This document shows positions 22,301-34,124 of a stretch of 64,000 bases of DNA, in pieces (position 1 is the stretch's first letter; each line of letters begins with the position of its first letter). The position numbers were made by a program, and so were the translations under genes. The DNA comes from Gorsachius magnificus (Eukaryota > Chordata > Aves > Pelecaniformes > Ardeidae). Where the stretch lies: positions 28,642,806-28,706,805 of the forward strand of contig CM067081.1 of NCBI GenBank assembly GCA_034008185.1, written 5' to 3'. The notes beneath the pieces are model-generated. The model did not search any database, was not told where the DNA came from, and worked only from the letters and a program-made list of their open reading frames with translations.

Positions 22301-25300
22301 GGTCAAGCTATGAACTATGTTTCTGGAGCCTCAGTTCTTCGAAAAGGACCAGCAGCAAACCAAGGCTTAAATTGTCACTCATCAAATAGATGATGACACT
22401 TTGGCAAGACCCTGTCATTTGATCACTAGTCCTTGTATTAGTTCTGTTAAGTACTTCTTTGGCCAAGTGTCAGGTTTAGCAAACACTGTGTAATTTAAAT
22501 CTTCCAAGTAGATTGTACAGGAATGCACACCAACTAATCAGTGCTGGGGAGAATAAAGAGAAAAAAAAACTTGACAGTGTTGGATTTCAGCCATGTATTA
22601 CTATCACTAACACTGTCTTTGTTCTGTAGATGAGGGGTATTTACACAGACTGTATCTGAAAACTGGGTTGTGATGGTTTATCACAGCTAGATCTAACTGT
22701 TCCATTTCTTTTGATCAAATGTGTGCTTTTCCATCTTAGGAGTTGCTTTGCAGCAGTTTCAAATGCTTTGCTACATCTCTGATTTATGGAGAGTTTTACT
22801 AGGTCACAAAGGAGGTCATGTCTCAGGGACAAGGACCATCAGAGAAGATGAGATCCAAAGATAGGAGATTAATAGATAAGAGCTTCTAAAGTGGTCCTAT
22901 CTGTGTTTCAGAAAGAAGTCGGGGTATCTACCTAGGAGTAACTCATCTCTTCTGTTTGTGCTTTAAACAAAGCCTTTTCACAAAGCTATACCTAGGGTGG
23001 AATAACTAAACCAGACCTACAGGAGTCTGGGCACTGCACCTAAGGGAACTATAACAAAATTAGTGTGTGTATCTGCACAAAGAGGAAGACATTGAACAGC
23101 CATAATTCAAGACACTAGAAAAAAAAATATAGACCACTTAAGTAGTTGAGGATAACTGGCAGCAAAGGTATTCTGAGCCACTGGCACTTGTTTGCCTCTG
23201 CACAGTCATGGTCCAAAATTTTACTGCCAGTGCAAATAGGAGCATTACACAAAACGATCTCCCCCTGCTGTGAGCCTGCACAGCATTACCTTTGTCACGG
23301 ACAATGATTTTAATCATCGTACTAGAGACTCAGAACAGCCTGCAGTGCTCCTGCCCTCAAGAAATCTCCTTCCTAGGAAGAAAAACCCATCACCTCTGGG
23401 TGGCTTGATCATTTTTCCCCACTAAATTCAGCCAGATAAATTAATATAGCACAGATTTCTCCAATGTCTATAACAAAAAATATTTTGCAATTGAAAAATT
23501 GTATTTTAAAACTTGCTTAAAGCTCTTGTGACTGATGAAAATCTTCCATTCGTGTTTGAGACTCTATATTCTGTACTTTCTAGAAGCAACATTTTCAGTA
23601 AAGCAAAATACAGAGTGTGGACAACAGCTTTTGTTCTTTTAGTCCATGCCAAACATGAAGCTGTAAGTCATATCCCAGCTGGCTGCTGCAGAGGTGAAAT
23701 GTCAGAAATTTTCTTCATGAGAAGCCCAGTGACAGAGTGCAGCCGGTGTCTGTGATCACCAGAAAGCTTGACTTCATACAAGTGACCTTATCAGAACAGA
23801 AGAGAGAGAAACAACTTTAATCTGAAGCAGGTCTCATGCTAGGAAAATGATTATCAATTCTGAAGACACTCTGTCAAACACAGTATTATTTTCTCTTGAA
23901 TTCTTCTTTTAAAATTTCCCTGCTGTGAAGGTTACTGGGCAATTGCTAGACATCTCCCAGGCTCTATCATTAAATATATCCCCAAAAGATTGTTCCCCTC
24001 TATTTTAAGTGCTACTTCTGTTGCTGAGATTCATATCTTATCCTTCATTGAACTTGTTTGGAAAAGCATTTCAGTTTTGAATTGGAAGTAATGAAGCTGC
24101 TCTTTCAGGAGAGAACTGGGGCATTCATGTGCAGCCCTGGGCACTGTGTTATCCAGGACACAGAGGTTTCCACAGCAAAAGAAGAGACCAATCTAATCAG
24201 GTTCTGGAAGCTGAATTTGACACCATTTTCACCACAGGAAAGCACTTGGTTTCATTGTCCCTTTCCCTACTGCAGTGCTTAGAGACCACTACAAGGTGGG
24301 ATAACGTGGCGTTTTCTGCATCTTATACATTCTGGGCAGAAGTTGAACAGGAAAGTGCAAGAAGGCATATTTCAGAGCTCTTCCAGCGTCTGGGAATCAG
24401 TCCAGGCACATGAGCCTTGAAATCAGCTCTTTCACATTATATAACAAGGAGAAAGTACTTCTCTCATATTAGACTTTCATTCAATACCCAGAAGTTTTCT
24501 ACGATGTATATGTCTGCTATGAATAACTGCTTATCTCTGAAACAAAAGATACTCTTTGTGCTTTGCCTTTGCTATAAGCTCTCTCCATGTAACTTCCTAT
24601 CGTCTACACTTGTATCAGAAGGGGATGAGGGGCTTTGCAGACCTCAGTTTAGTTCTACCTTTGCAAACAGTGTACTGGAGGTGAGACCATAGGGTTTGGC
24701 TAGGCCACTGGAAGCAGATGTGATATTTTTCTGGCTGTGTCAGGCTGGGATACTTGTGCCAGTGACAGGCATTGACAGCCAGCAGTGTGGAGGAAGTTCA
24801 TCCTAAGTTACAGTTTATGCCATCTCTCTGACATGCAGCACTCCTCTCTCTGACATTTTATAGATGCATATTCATTGCTACCTGAGTCGTCAGTGCTTTT
24901 CTAAGACTAGATCTTAAGAATGAAGTCCTGGTAAGATTGGAAATGTCAGAATACATTAGTCCCTTTGTATGTCTGAAGATGGAAACCATGCTGCTGCTGC
25001 AAGATGTCCTGCCCTAGACCACATATGCCTGTTGACTCCTTTGTGTTAACATTAATGATGGTGCTGCCATGTGGTGAGCTGGGCCAGATCAGTGATCTGG
25101 TTAAAAAGAACCTGGAGAGGAAAGCAAGCTGATTCACTGGCTCTGCAGCCAGGCACTGCTACAGCTGGGGTAAAGAGATGCAGAAAAACAAAACAGAAGA
25201 GGGAGAGGAATTGCGACCCTTTCAGTTGCCTTGTAGTCTTGTGGTCATGAGCCTGCATCCCGAGTCTCAACATGTGTGCCTATAGCCCCGCTCTGAACTG

Positions 25301-25460
25301 AGTTACTCTGTTCTCTGAAAACTCCCGCTAAATGATAGGACAAGTCAAGACACTTCCAACAGATAAAAGGAAGGCCTGCTTTTTAATCACCACCATAGAC
25401 CTATTTGGAAATTAGATGTTGTAGCACTTTGACAATTTCTTTACACAATTTCTTCCTTTT
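16376..25460. other. Unique sequence, 9 kb with no recognised element
   Basis: The longest stretch without a recognisable repeat. Composition is A+T-rich, with T tracts near 22210 and A tracts near 8-10 nt elsewhere. The open frames (up to 107 codons near 16586-16909 + and 94 codons near 24129-24413 +) have no conserved motifs, signal peptides or repeats that I recognise. No CpG-rich patch suggests a promoter. A TATAAAA-like word occurs at 21252-21258 without a supporting context. Confidence 0.5.
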
Positions 25461-25474
25461 ATAAGGAAGAAATT
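25447..25474. repeat. Perfect 12-bp inverted repeat spanning a CR1 5' junction
   Basis: AATTTCTTCCTT (25447-25458), loop TTAT, AAGGAAGAAATT (25463-25474). The right arm belongs to CR1 (compare the 57235-57761 copy, which has ATAAGGAGGAAATTC). The left arm is outside the element. Confidence 0.9.
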
Positions 25475-25677
25475 CTATACAATGAGGGTGGTGAAACACT
25501 GGAAGGGGTTGCCCAGAGAGGTAGTGGAGGCCCCATCCCTGGAAACATTCAAGGCCAGGTTGGACGGGGCTCTGAGCAACCTGATCTAGTTAGTGGTGTC
25601 CCTGCTCACTGCAGGGGGGTTGGACTAGATGACCTCTAGGGGTCCCTTCCAACCCAAAACATTCTATGATTCTATGA
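25461..25677 (+). mobile_element. CR1 LINE 3' end fragment, type C
   Basis: Matches the complement of the 57235-57761 copy across its last 217 nt: ATAAGGAAGAAATTCTATACAATGAGGGTGGTGAAACACTGG, the ORF2 C-terminus with its stop, the GCAGGGGGGTTGGACTAGATGACCTCTAGGGGTCCCTTCCAACCC block, then ATTCTATGATTCTATGA. It is severely 5'-truncated and keeps only about the last 40 codons of ORF2. Its first 12 nt or so pair perfectly with the immediately preceding flank to form a hairpin (see findings). Confidence 0.95.
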
Positions 25678-28095
25678 AATATGAGGCAAATCCTTGCCAA
25701 TGATGTCTTAATGTCAATTACAGCAACTTGAAAACCCTCCAAGACACCGCAGTTATTTCCATAATAGTGCTCCTTCTCAGCACTAAGACACCTAGTGACT
25801 AAGTCCAAATGTTACACAGGGATTAGAAGAAAGGTCACAATTTTGTTACAAAGATTACCGAGCTATTGCTGAATAGCTGGATACAACAGTTCCTCTTAAT
25901 CATGTTCCCTAATCTTAATTATAGGTTCCCTATACTCAGTCTTTTTCAGGATCTGAAGAAAAGCATGGCCTTTTTCAGAAACCTCTTCTTTAACTTGGTA
26001 CAGCAGTACCAGCTTCTCTGAAATTGTTGAGGTGAGATCAGTTCATACCACTGCAAGGCATATTTAGTCTTTGAATCAGTTCAGCATAATAGCATATATT
26101 GAATTGCTGCTGAAAGCCACTTACAACATTTAATGCTTTTCCTTTCACGTAAATTCACAAAAATGTTTTATAAAAGGTGGAATTACATAAAGGCAGACAT
26201 GCCAGAGTTTTCGTTGTAAACCAAACAAAACTGTAAAATAAATGCTTTAGAGAACTTTATGTGTCACTTAGAGTAAATTAACATCTTGCCAAGGTGCCAA
26301 GATTGTATTTTGGTTTCAGCCTACATTTATTTCAAGATATACATTCCGTTACACTAGATGTGTGACTTTGTTGCAATTATTCATACGTTACATACACAGT
26401 GGTGTCCAAGCCATTTATTGTTTTAGAGGTATTGTCAAAATGAGTTAGTCTTTGATTACTGATGTTTCCAGTGGAATTATTCAGTTACCACATTCAATTG
26501 ACAAAAATGTTCATTATTTGACAGAAAATAGGCGAGATCCTTTATCACTGCTGTAGCTGTCAAGCACTGCCATAACCCTTCACTGTAACACATTCTATGT
26601 TTGGGCAAAGACTGTTAGGAGACAGGGACAATAGTTGGAAGTTTTTCCAATTTTGTAGAATCCATTTTCCATGTGTTTAAATTCCTTTTTCTGTCAAAGC
26701 ATATACTGATTTTTTAAAAGTTATTTCTTCCTTCAAGAAGGATGTAACTTCTGAGACATCTTCCTGCATTCCTCAGATTTATTGGATGCAGAGAAATAGG
26801 GGATGAAGTGTTTCCATTGTGAGCACTGAATTTGTAGACTGAAATATGCCTTGGCATGACTCATTTTTACTCCTCTAATGCCGTATTCAGGTGCAACGTA
26901 AAGCCTGTTTGATCCCTGGTTAAACCCAGTTATGAAAGGTTTGTTCCTCTGTAATCAAGACTTGTTTCATTTGTCCTTACATTCCACTTGACGTTTGATG
27001 TTTCTGAAAGGTAGAAGCACTTCCAGTTGGGATCTGAGAATGGGTTTAGGGTTTTAATATGATTTGTTCCACCTGATTTGTACAACTAATAATTGTTCTT
27101 GAGATTCTATCCCACCCTGTGCTGCCAATGTCCACTTCAGGGTGTTATTTCCTCACCACTCTATCAGTATGAGAAATATTTTTTTATGGTTTTCAAGGCA
27201 CTTTCTCATCCATCTTCAAAGCAATAATTTCTAGAGGTGTGCCAGATCAGATTGTAATCCTTGGTTTATAGTAAAATAGTAATGGATCCTTTCCAATAAG
27301 CATGTTGCGGGAATACCTAAATTCACATAGATCTCATGGGAGTCCAGGTGTATAAAAAATAAATATATTAGATAATTATGTAAAAAAAAAAATCTAAATT
27401 GAACAAGGCACAGTTAAGTGTTGCCCTTTTTTCTAGGGTACACTCCTATCTACATACTATTCTTTCCACAAGAGATTGTCCCCATCCACTTTTTTTATGT
27501 CCTCTTTCTTCCATCTCATCGTTCCCTCTTCAGCAGTGCCTGCCTCAGATGCAAGTCAAATTTCAAATGTTTCTTATCCTCTAGATTGGATTTTGCCTTT
27601 AAATCTCTGGGGAAAAAAAATAGCTCCTGATTTCTTCCATGTCTTACTTCCTGTTTTATCTCCTCCAAAAGAATCCTTCATCCTGCTGCGTCACATTCCT
27701 TCACCCTGCTTTCTTCTCTTCTACCTTTACCCTACCCTTCATTTGAATATTTCTTTCCATCAGAGAGCTAGAATTTGGGGTTGTCTACACAGCTGGGGAG
27801 AGAAGGAAGCTTGTTCTGACCATGTTCTTAGCTGACTAAATAAAATCCAGTTCTCCTCTGAAAGCGATACACCTGGATTCCTTCAGCACTGGGCCTGCAG
27901 AAGTAATCTGCAAGGTTCACTAGCTTGGCACAGCTCTGGCCATCTTAGAGCTTTGAGTAAGACAGGGAGAAACAAATTTTTCTTCCTCAAGAATAAAAGG
28001 CTCGGACCATTGATGGAAAGGAAGAATTAAGGGGAAGAGGAAAAAGTCTTTGCAAAAGCAGAAAGGTAGATGATAGCCTGGAGAAAGCTGAATTT
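25678..28095. other. Unique A+T-rich sequence, nothing recognised
   Basis: No gene or interspersed repeat is recognised. Three overlapping plus-strand frames at 27399-27835 reach 119 codons in a pyrimidine-rich patch (27420-27740). They lack motifs, and overlap in several frames is typical of compositional bias rather than coding. Confidence 0.5.
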
Positions 28096-28382
28096 CACAG
28101 AATCATAGAACCGCTTAAGTTGGAAAAGACCTTTAAGTCCAACCGTCAATCATACACTGCCATTCCACCACTAAACCATGTCCCTAAGCACCTTGTCTAC
28201 TCATCTTTTAAATAGCCCCAGGGATGGGGACTTGACCACTTTCCTGGGCAGCCCATTCCAATACTTGACAACACTTTGAGTGAAAAAATCTTTCCAAATG
28301 TCCAATCTAAGCCTCCCCTGGTGCAACTTGAGGTCATTTCCTCTTGTCCTGTCGCCCATTACCTGGGAGAAGAGACTGACAC
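28096..28382 (-). mobile_element. CR1 LINE 3' end fragment, type A
   Basis: The plus strand begins CACAGAATCATAGAA (the complement of the ATTCTATGATTCTGTG tail). It continues with the complement of the type A 3' UTR (GGTTGGACTTAAAGGTCTTTTCCAAC, with the GATGATC box lost) and then the ORF2 C-terminus up to the 'CAGGTAATGGGCGACAGGACAAGAGG' region, read on the minus strand as [25 protein letters not shown]. It is 5'-truncated. It faces the plus-strand type A copy at 28859-29136 as an inverted pair with a spacer of about 476 nt. Confidence 0.95.
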
Positions 28383-28858
28383 TGACTTTGCTGCTCCTTG
28401 GAAGGATAAAGAAAATGGTAACAGCTGTAGCTGAGAGAGCACACTCCTCACTGAACAGTATCTGTCCTACATGTAGCATGTTGCTTGTCCCAGGTATTAC
28501 AGCCACACTCTTAGCAGCACCCAGCTCAAATCCCCATTGTTCTGGCACTCTCGGAATAGTCAGGAAAGTGATGGCCACAGGTTACCCAAAACAATCCGCA
28601 GTCTCAAATGACTTGCTAGTGTGCTTTGCCTGGATTCTTCTGCTTGCTAACATGGATACCAGTACCAAAAATGTCTGTCACCTGTCCAGCATGGAGTATA
28701 GGTGGTGGAATTCATGACTACCCACACCACAACATTCAAGCTTGGCAGTCAAACCAGAGAGTTGTAATACAGAAGAAGGATTAAAGTGTTGGGTTTTAAT
28801 CTTACAAAGATACTTGAAAAATGCAAGGCAAACTGCAGTTTTGTATGCTACAGTGATA
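28383..28858. other. Spacer between two inverted CR1 copies
   Basis: Unique sequence of about 476 nt with no recognised gene or repeat. It would form the loop if the flanking CR1 arms were transcribed together. Confidence 0.6.
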
Positions 28859-29136
28859 GGAGTAACAGACGATAGGACGAGGCGGAATGGTTTGAAGTTG
28901 TGCCAGGGCAGGTTTAGTCTAGACATTAGGAAAAACTTCTCCACCTAAAGGGTTGTCAGGCTCTGGAATGGGCTGCCCAGGGAGGTTGTGGAGTCCTCAT
29001 CCCTGGAGGTATTTAAAAGAAGGATAGATGAGGTGCTTAGGGCCATGGTTTAGTGGTGGGATGGCAGGGTTAGGTTAAAGGTTGGACTCGATGATCTTAA
29101 AGGTCTTTTCCAACCGAGGTGATTCTATGATTCTAG
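28859..29136 (+). mobile_element. CR1 LINE 3' end fragment, type A
   Basis: Starts within the ORF2 C-terminus (GGAGTAACAGACGATAGGACG, the '[26 protein letters not shown]' region), with a stop codon interrupting the frame after KNFST. It runs through GGGCTGCCCAGGGAGGTTGTGGAGTCC to the type A 3' UTR (GGTTGGACTCGATGATCTTAAAGGTCTTTTCCAACC) and ends GATTCTATGATTCTAG. It is 5'-truncated and non-functional. Confidence 0.95.
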
Positions 29137-32100
29137 GAGAGCAATTAGACCATGTTTTGGCTATGTTTTGTCATAATCTGGTATGAACCCTGTGTTGAGA
29201 CATCATTCTGCAGTGGAGCAGCAGTAGCTATAGCAGACAATTAAAACAAATGCTGACAGCATCATACTCCCTCTTTCCACATTTCTGTTCTTTAAAAAAC
29301 CTAATGTATATCTCTATCTGACTAGAGGGATGGTACCCAGTTATGCTGGTACAAGTTGGCCCAACTCCATTGGTTTCAAAGATATTTTTTTTGACCCTTC
29401 AACAGTACAGAAATTAGGTAATGAAATTTATATTTAAGTTTTGGCTCACAGGTTTTTGTCAAGGTATCCTTGCTCCCACTAACCCCTTAAGGAAGTTGGT
29501 ATCTGTAGTGCAGGTATTTTTAAAGTAACTAGATACCAAATAAGGTAATTTAAACACATGCATCTTTTATAACAGTTTCATCAAAGAAAGATATACATAC
29601 CATGGTAGTCCTGACTCAAAAGTTGAGTAGAGAAATTTAAACAATACATTTCAGCTAATGACATTACTGTGAGATTAAAGATAATAATTTCTTATGTGAA
29701 CTAAGTCCCTCTGTTAACTGATAGACTTCTTTATCTCCGTTTTATTTGGCTGGGTAAGGATATATTATATTTTATCTCTAGATGCTAAAGCCCTAAAACT
29801 TTATTCGTGAAAAGTGATTAAAAAGTGACACTAACGATTTACATTTCCATTATCGTGGTCTGCCCCCTCTTCAGCCACATTCAGCCAAGAATTCAGCCTT
29901 CTGGAAGTACTCCCCTGCCCTCCCACAGCATGCCTGGGGAAATCAAAGGGACTGAGAGCCAGTAAGTGAAACATTTGGCAATTTGACGTGTAGCTGGTGA
30001 CTCCCATAACACCACAGTTTCTTTGGTATTTTGTTATTAAGCAGGTGTTTTTGAAGAAGGACGTAGGCTCAACAGTGAAATACTTTTCTATTTTTCTAGT
30101 TTTATTCTTAAAGTTCCTCCTGCTTCTGTTTTTGATGCTCAAGAATGCCAGAAAACATATTCTCAGATGAACAGCACTGAAAAACATCACAGGATTCAAA
30201 AGGAGAAAATGCTTCACAGGAAAAGACAACTCATATTAGTCTGCACACTTCGGTATGATGTATAGCACTAAATGCTTTGCACATTTCGTTTTGTAGATGC
30301 CAGCTGTACACTTCTCCATGTCTGCTCTTTAGGATATTTCCAGAGCCTATTTCTTCGGCTACCTGGTTCTTGGATTTGGCCTCTGAAAAACTATTTGCAT
30401 TTGAGTAGCCTTTTGTGCTCCCCTTAAAGGCTTAGGGTTGGATTCACACAATGAAAAACACACTAGAATTATACACCTAAGGATATATATTTTCCAAAAA
30501 TCATGTGGCATTGCTTTGTTCCTTTTGAAGAAGTTAGAAAATATGATTCATCTAGGGCTATCATGGAGGGATGGATAACCAATTAGCTTAAATTGGGGTA
30601 ATTATTTAATTATAAAGTAGGAGCCAAAATTATGGGAAAAAGTTTTCATTTCAAACAGAGAAATGTTTTTACAGCTTTTCACTTCAACTTTCTTCTCCCC
30701 ATATATTGGATGTAAACACGTGCCTTGCTAACAAAAATATTAATATTAGCAAATAATTTCAAAATTGTAGGCCACATTCCATTCCTGGTGTTGCAAGACT
30801 GCAAAACCTCACCTCACCCTTCCTTTCTTGGACCATAGGCATGTTGATTTATCTCCCTCCATTCAAAAGATTGGCATGGAGGTTTCTCTGGGCCCCAGAG
30901 GAGATGGAAAAAAAGCAGTGGAGACACTGTTCTGCAACTGAGATAGCTTTTCAGCCTCTCTCCAGCTGTGGAAATTCTCTGGCTGAAACCTACAGTTGGG
31001 TGGATTTCACTTCTGTCCCAAAAAGTCAACTGAATGGTGGATCTGGCCAGTGGAATAATGAACCATCTATCTCCCACCTACTGTCCTTATTTACCTTTAG
31101 TTCCTGAGTCATGTCTTAACCCCAAAACTGGTAAGCAGTGGTTTTCATACACTCTCCCTGTAGGTAAGTGAGGCGCACATAGGCATTCGTGGCCACTCAC
31201 AACCAAAATTTCTTCCAGCTCAGTGTGTTCAGACATTAAGTTCATAGACAAGAATTTCCTGAGACACTGCTGTCTGGATTTCCAGCTCCCGTTTCTCATG
31301 AGGGTATCAGCATCATCATAACCCAAGTCATCCAACAATAGCATGTATATAATGCATTACACTGCAGGGTGGCTCTGTGGGGTTGTTTTTTGACTCCTGA
31401 TGTTGGAAAAAGAGTGTTGTGATAGAGAAAGAACACCATGAGCTCTAGACATCTCTCAAAGCCATAGATGTCTCTCAAAGCCCTCTCCTCTCAAGGGTTA
31501 GGCTGTGGTATACAAAAAAAGAAATTCAGTTTGACAGTCCTGGAAAAAGTATGCAGAAACAAACACAAGGAGGTCTATGTTACACGAAGCTTCTTAGTAA
31601 AATGAGAAGTGTTTTTAATATGATGTGATTGAACATAAAGAAAAGCAATTTAAGCACATTTTTTTTACAGATTTCTCTGATGACTTTGGAAAATTACATA
31701 GTGCCAAACTATTTTCTTCTGAAACAGAAATATCACATTACGTGCAGTGGGCGAATCAAATAAACTACAGCCTTCAAACATTTTAGTTTTGGAAAGCCAT
31801 GGGATAAAAGGAGCTCCCACATCATTTGCAGAAGTAGGATTTTATAACTTTCATTCCTCTTTCTAGTCCTGTATTCTAATGAATACCACAAACCAAGTCT
31901 GGGCTAATTTAAGAGTCAGCACATGGCTTCTCCAGTGTAACTTTTTCTCCCCTATCTAGATGGCATTTGAGAACATTTTCTTAGTCTTTCTGCCATACTG
32001 CAACCCAGCCAAATTCAGTCCAGGCCAGTCAGCCTGAGGTTCTGGACACATCTGCCATTCACACTCACGTTAGCTCCATGGGGCTTGTGCAGCAGGAACT

Positions 32101-33629
32101 AAACTTTTGGGAAGCAACATGGGGATGCTCTGCTCGCAGTGAGCGGCTCACACATGATAAAACCAATGGTGTTATGATCATCCTACATCCAAGTGCCTGG
32201 TCAATGTAGCACATCCCAACAACATCAGCGTTGGAGGTACTGCTTGTACAGGACACAGGAGAACACAGTGACATTTGGCAGATGGGGGATGTTGGGTAGA
32301 AATATGCTGATCCCAGTAATGAAGGCAGGCAAAAAAAATCTCCTATAGGACTGGAGTAAAAAAGCAGAGGCCCCCTACTGCATTATAGTACTACTTCTGG
32401 GGAGTAAAGTTGTGGCCATGTTGTTTACCTTTTCTGTGACTGCCTCTCTTCGTATTTGTGACTGATGCAGTGTACCTGAGCATAGCTTCTAAAACGAAAG
32501 TAAGAGAGGAAATTAATTTAATGATTTTTCATTTCTAAATTATTAATGCAAAATGTTATATGGGACTAGAACAGTTTAAAATGTCTGATCTAATCCTTGT
32601 GGTATTAGGAATGAACCTCTCTATCAGGACTACAAAGAAACTAAGGCACAGCTCTGTGAAAGCACCAAGGCTGAAGCAGAGGAAGACAAACATCTGATGG
32701 GTCTAGGACTATGGCTTTATTCTGACTCATCACACATATATTTTCTCACCATATATAAGGAAACTTAAAATGCAAATAAGTATGCTAACCTGTAGCAACA
32801 GTATTATGTATAATCCTGACATAGAATACAATATGTATTCTGCATTAAAAAATAAAGTTTATATATTTTAAGGGCACAAAGTACGGAAATCTTTATTTAT
32901 AAATAAGTAACATCAGCTCTTAAATGAAAAATACAATAAAATTCAGCACAAGTTCCATGCCCTCTTCCTCTAGCTGTATAAAAATTATGTGCCTAGTGTG
33001 GGCTTGCTATATAGGCTTCTGCACTAGCTTGTTGACATAAACATGTTCATAAACATGACAGAGAACATTCCTTGTTCTCTAAACATATATTTTAGAATGA
33101 AGCAAACTGCCCTCTGGAGATGACTACCTCACACTAAATAAAGATCAGGCATTAAACTTTGACCAGATACCAAACTTAAAGATGGTTGGGGTTAGATGAG
33201 ATAAAATGCATCCTAAATGTACACAAATTATAGTGAAGTACAAGAATTTCAGAACACTCATCTATCTTGTTTTATAGTTCCGTATTATGGTCCTCAAATC
33301 CCACACCCTTATCTCTAAGAAATGGTTATTTTCATTCATTGTGTGAGATATGGAGAATCTTCTCTATTTACGCTGTGCATAAGAGGCAATCCTCTAAAAC
33401 CAGCAGGAAATAAAACCATTTTTTTTACATAATAGTAGTATCTTGTAGTGTTATAACACTGAAGACTCCCCATAATTTCTAAGAATTGAAAGTATTAGGT
33501 GCTTTTTGGAGAAAACCCAGGTGGACAATAGTAGCAACGTGCTTTGTAGGCTGTCAGGTGAATTTTATAGCAACATTCTCTGGCCGGTGGAAGCGTTCTG
33601 GTGACTAGCTGGCAGAACAAAAATGATCT
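29137..33629. other. Unique A+T-rich sequence, nothing recognised
   Basis: No gene or repeat is recognised in about 4.5 kb. The longest open frame (29831-30229 -, 132 codons) has no recognisable motif. A near-repeat of 12 nt (TCTCTCAAAGCC) occurs twice 19 nt apart at about 31452-31482. A short region near 32620-32660 (GAAACTAAGGCACAG) faintly resembles the core of MIR-type SINEs but is too short to call. Confidence 0.5.
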
Positions 33630-34124
33630 GGGCTCTCCTGTTCAAGAAAGATTAGGAACTCCCAGAAAGAGTTCAGAGAAGAGCAACAAGGATGATAAAG
33701 GGACTGGAGCATCTCCCCTATAAGGAAAGGCTGAGAGAGTTGGGTTTTTTCAGCCTGAAGAGAAGACTGAGAGGGGATCTCATCAACACAATCAAATATC
33801 TTAAGGGTGGATGTCACGAGGATGGAGACAGACTCTTTGCAGTGGTGCCCAGCCACAGTACAAGGGGCAACGGGCACAAACTCAAACATAAGAGGTTTCA
33901 GTTGAATATGAGGAAAAAGTTCCTTACTTTGAGGGTGACAGAGCACTGGAACAGGCTGCCCAGGAGGGTTGTGGAGTCTCCTTCTCTGGAGATATTCAAA
34001 GCCCACCTAGACAAAGTCCTGTGTAACATGCTCTAGGAGAACCTGCTTTAGCAGGGGGGTTGGACTAGATGATCTCTGGAGGTCCCTTCCACCCTTACCA
34101 TTCTGTGATTCTGTGATTCTGTGA
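33630..34124 (+). mobile_element. CR1 LINE 3' fragment, type B
   Basis: About 495 nt covering the ORF2 C-terminus and 3' UTR. It contains GTTCAAGAAAGA, CTGGAGCATCTCCCCTATAAGGAAAGGCTGAG, GAGCACTGGAACAGGCTGCCCAGG, then the type B block GAACCTGCTTTAGCAGGGGGGTTGGACTAGATGATCTCTGGAGGTCCCTTCC. It ends in three consecutive ATTCTGTG units. It is 5'-truncated. The frame from 33692 to 34036 is still open to the expected ORF2 stop, suggesting a comparatively undamaged copy over this short segment. Confidence 0.95.
33692..34036 (+). pseudogene. CR1 ORF2 C-terminal remnant, open for 114 codons
   Basis: Encodes the last part of CR1 ORF2 with the family landmarks in order: [80 protein letters not shown]. 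It ends at a TAG just before the type B 3' UTR. One codon's worth of sequence is missing at the usual [10 protein letters not shown] stretch (SLKRRLRGD here). Without the endonuclease and reverse transcriptase domains it has no independent function. An ATG-initiated short protein is not expected. Confidence 0.85.

Noticed and set aside
28280..28717. 145-codon open frame on the plus strand
   Set aside because: Its first third is the antisense of a CR1 ORF2 remnant, and the rest has no motifs.
32620..32665. MIR-like word GAAACTAAGGCACAG
   Set aside because: Too short to distinguish from chance, with no supporting flanks.
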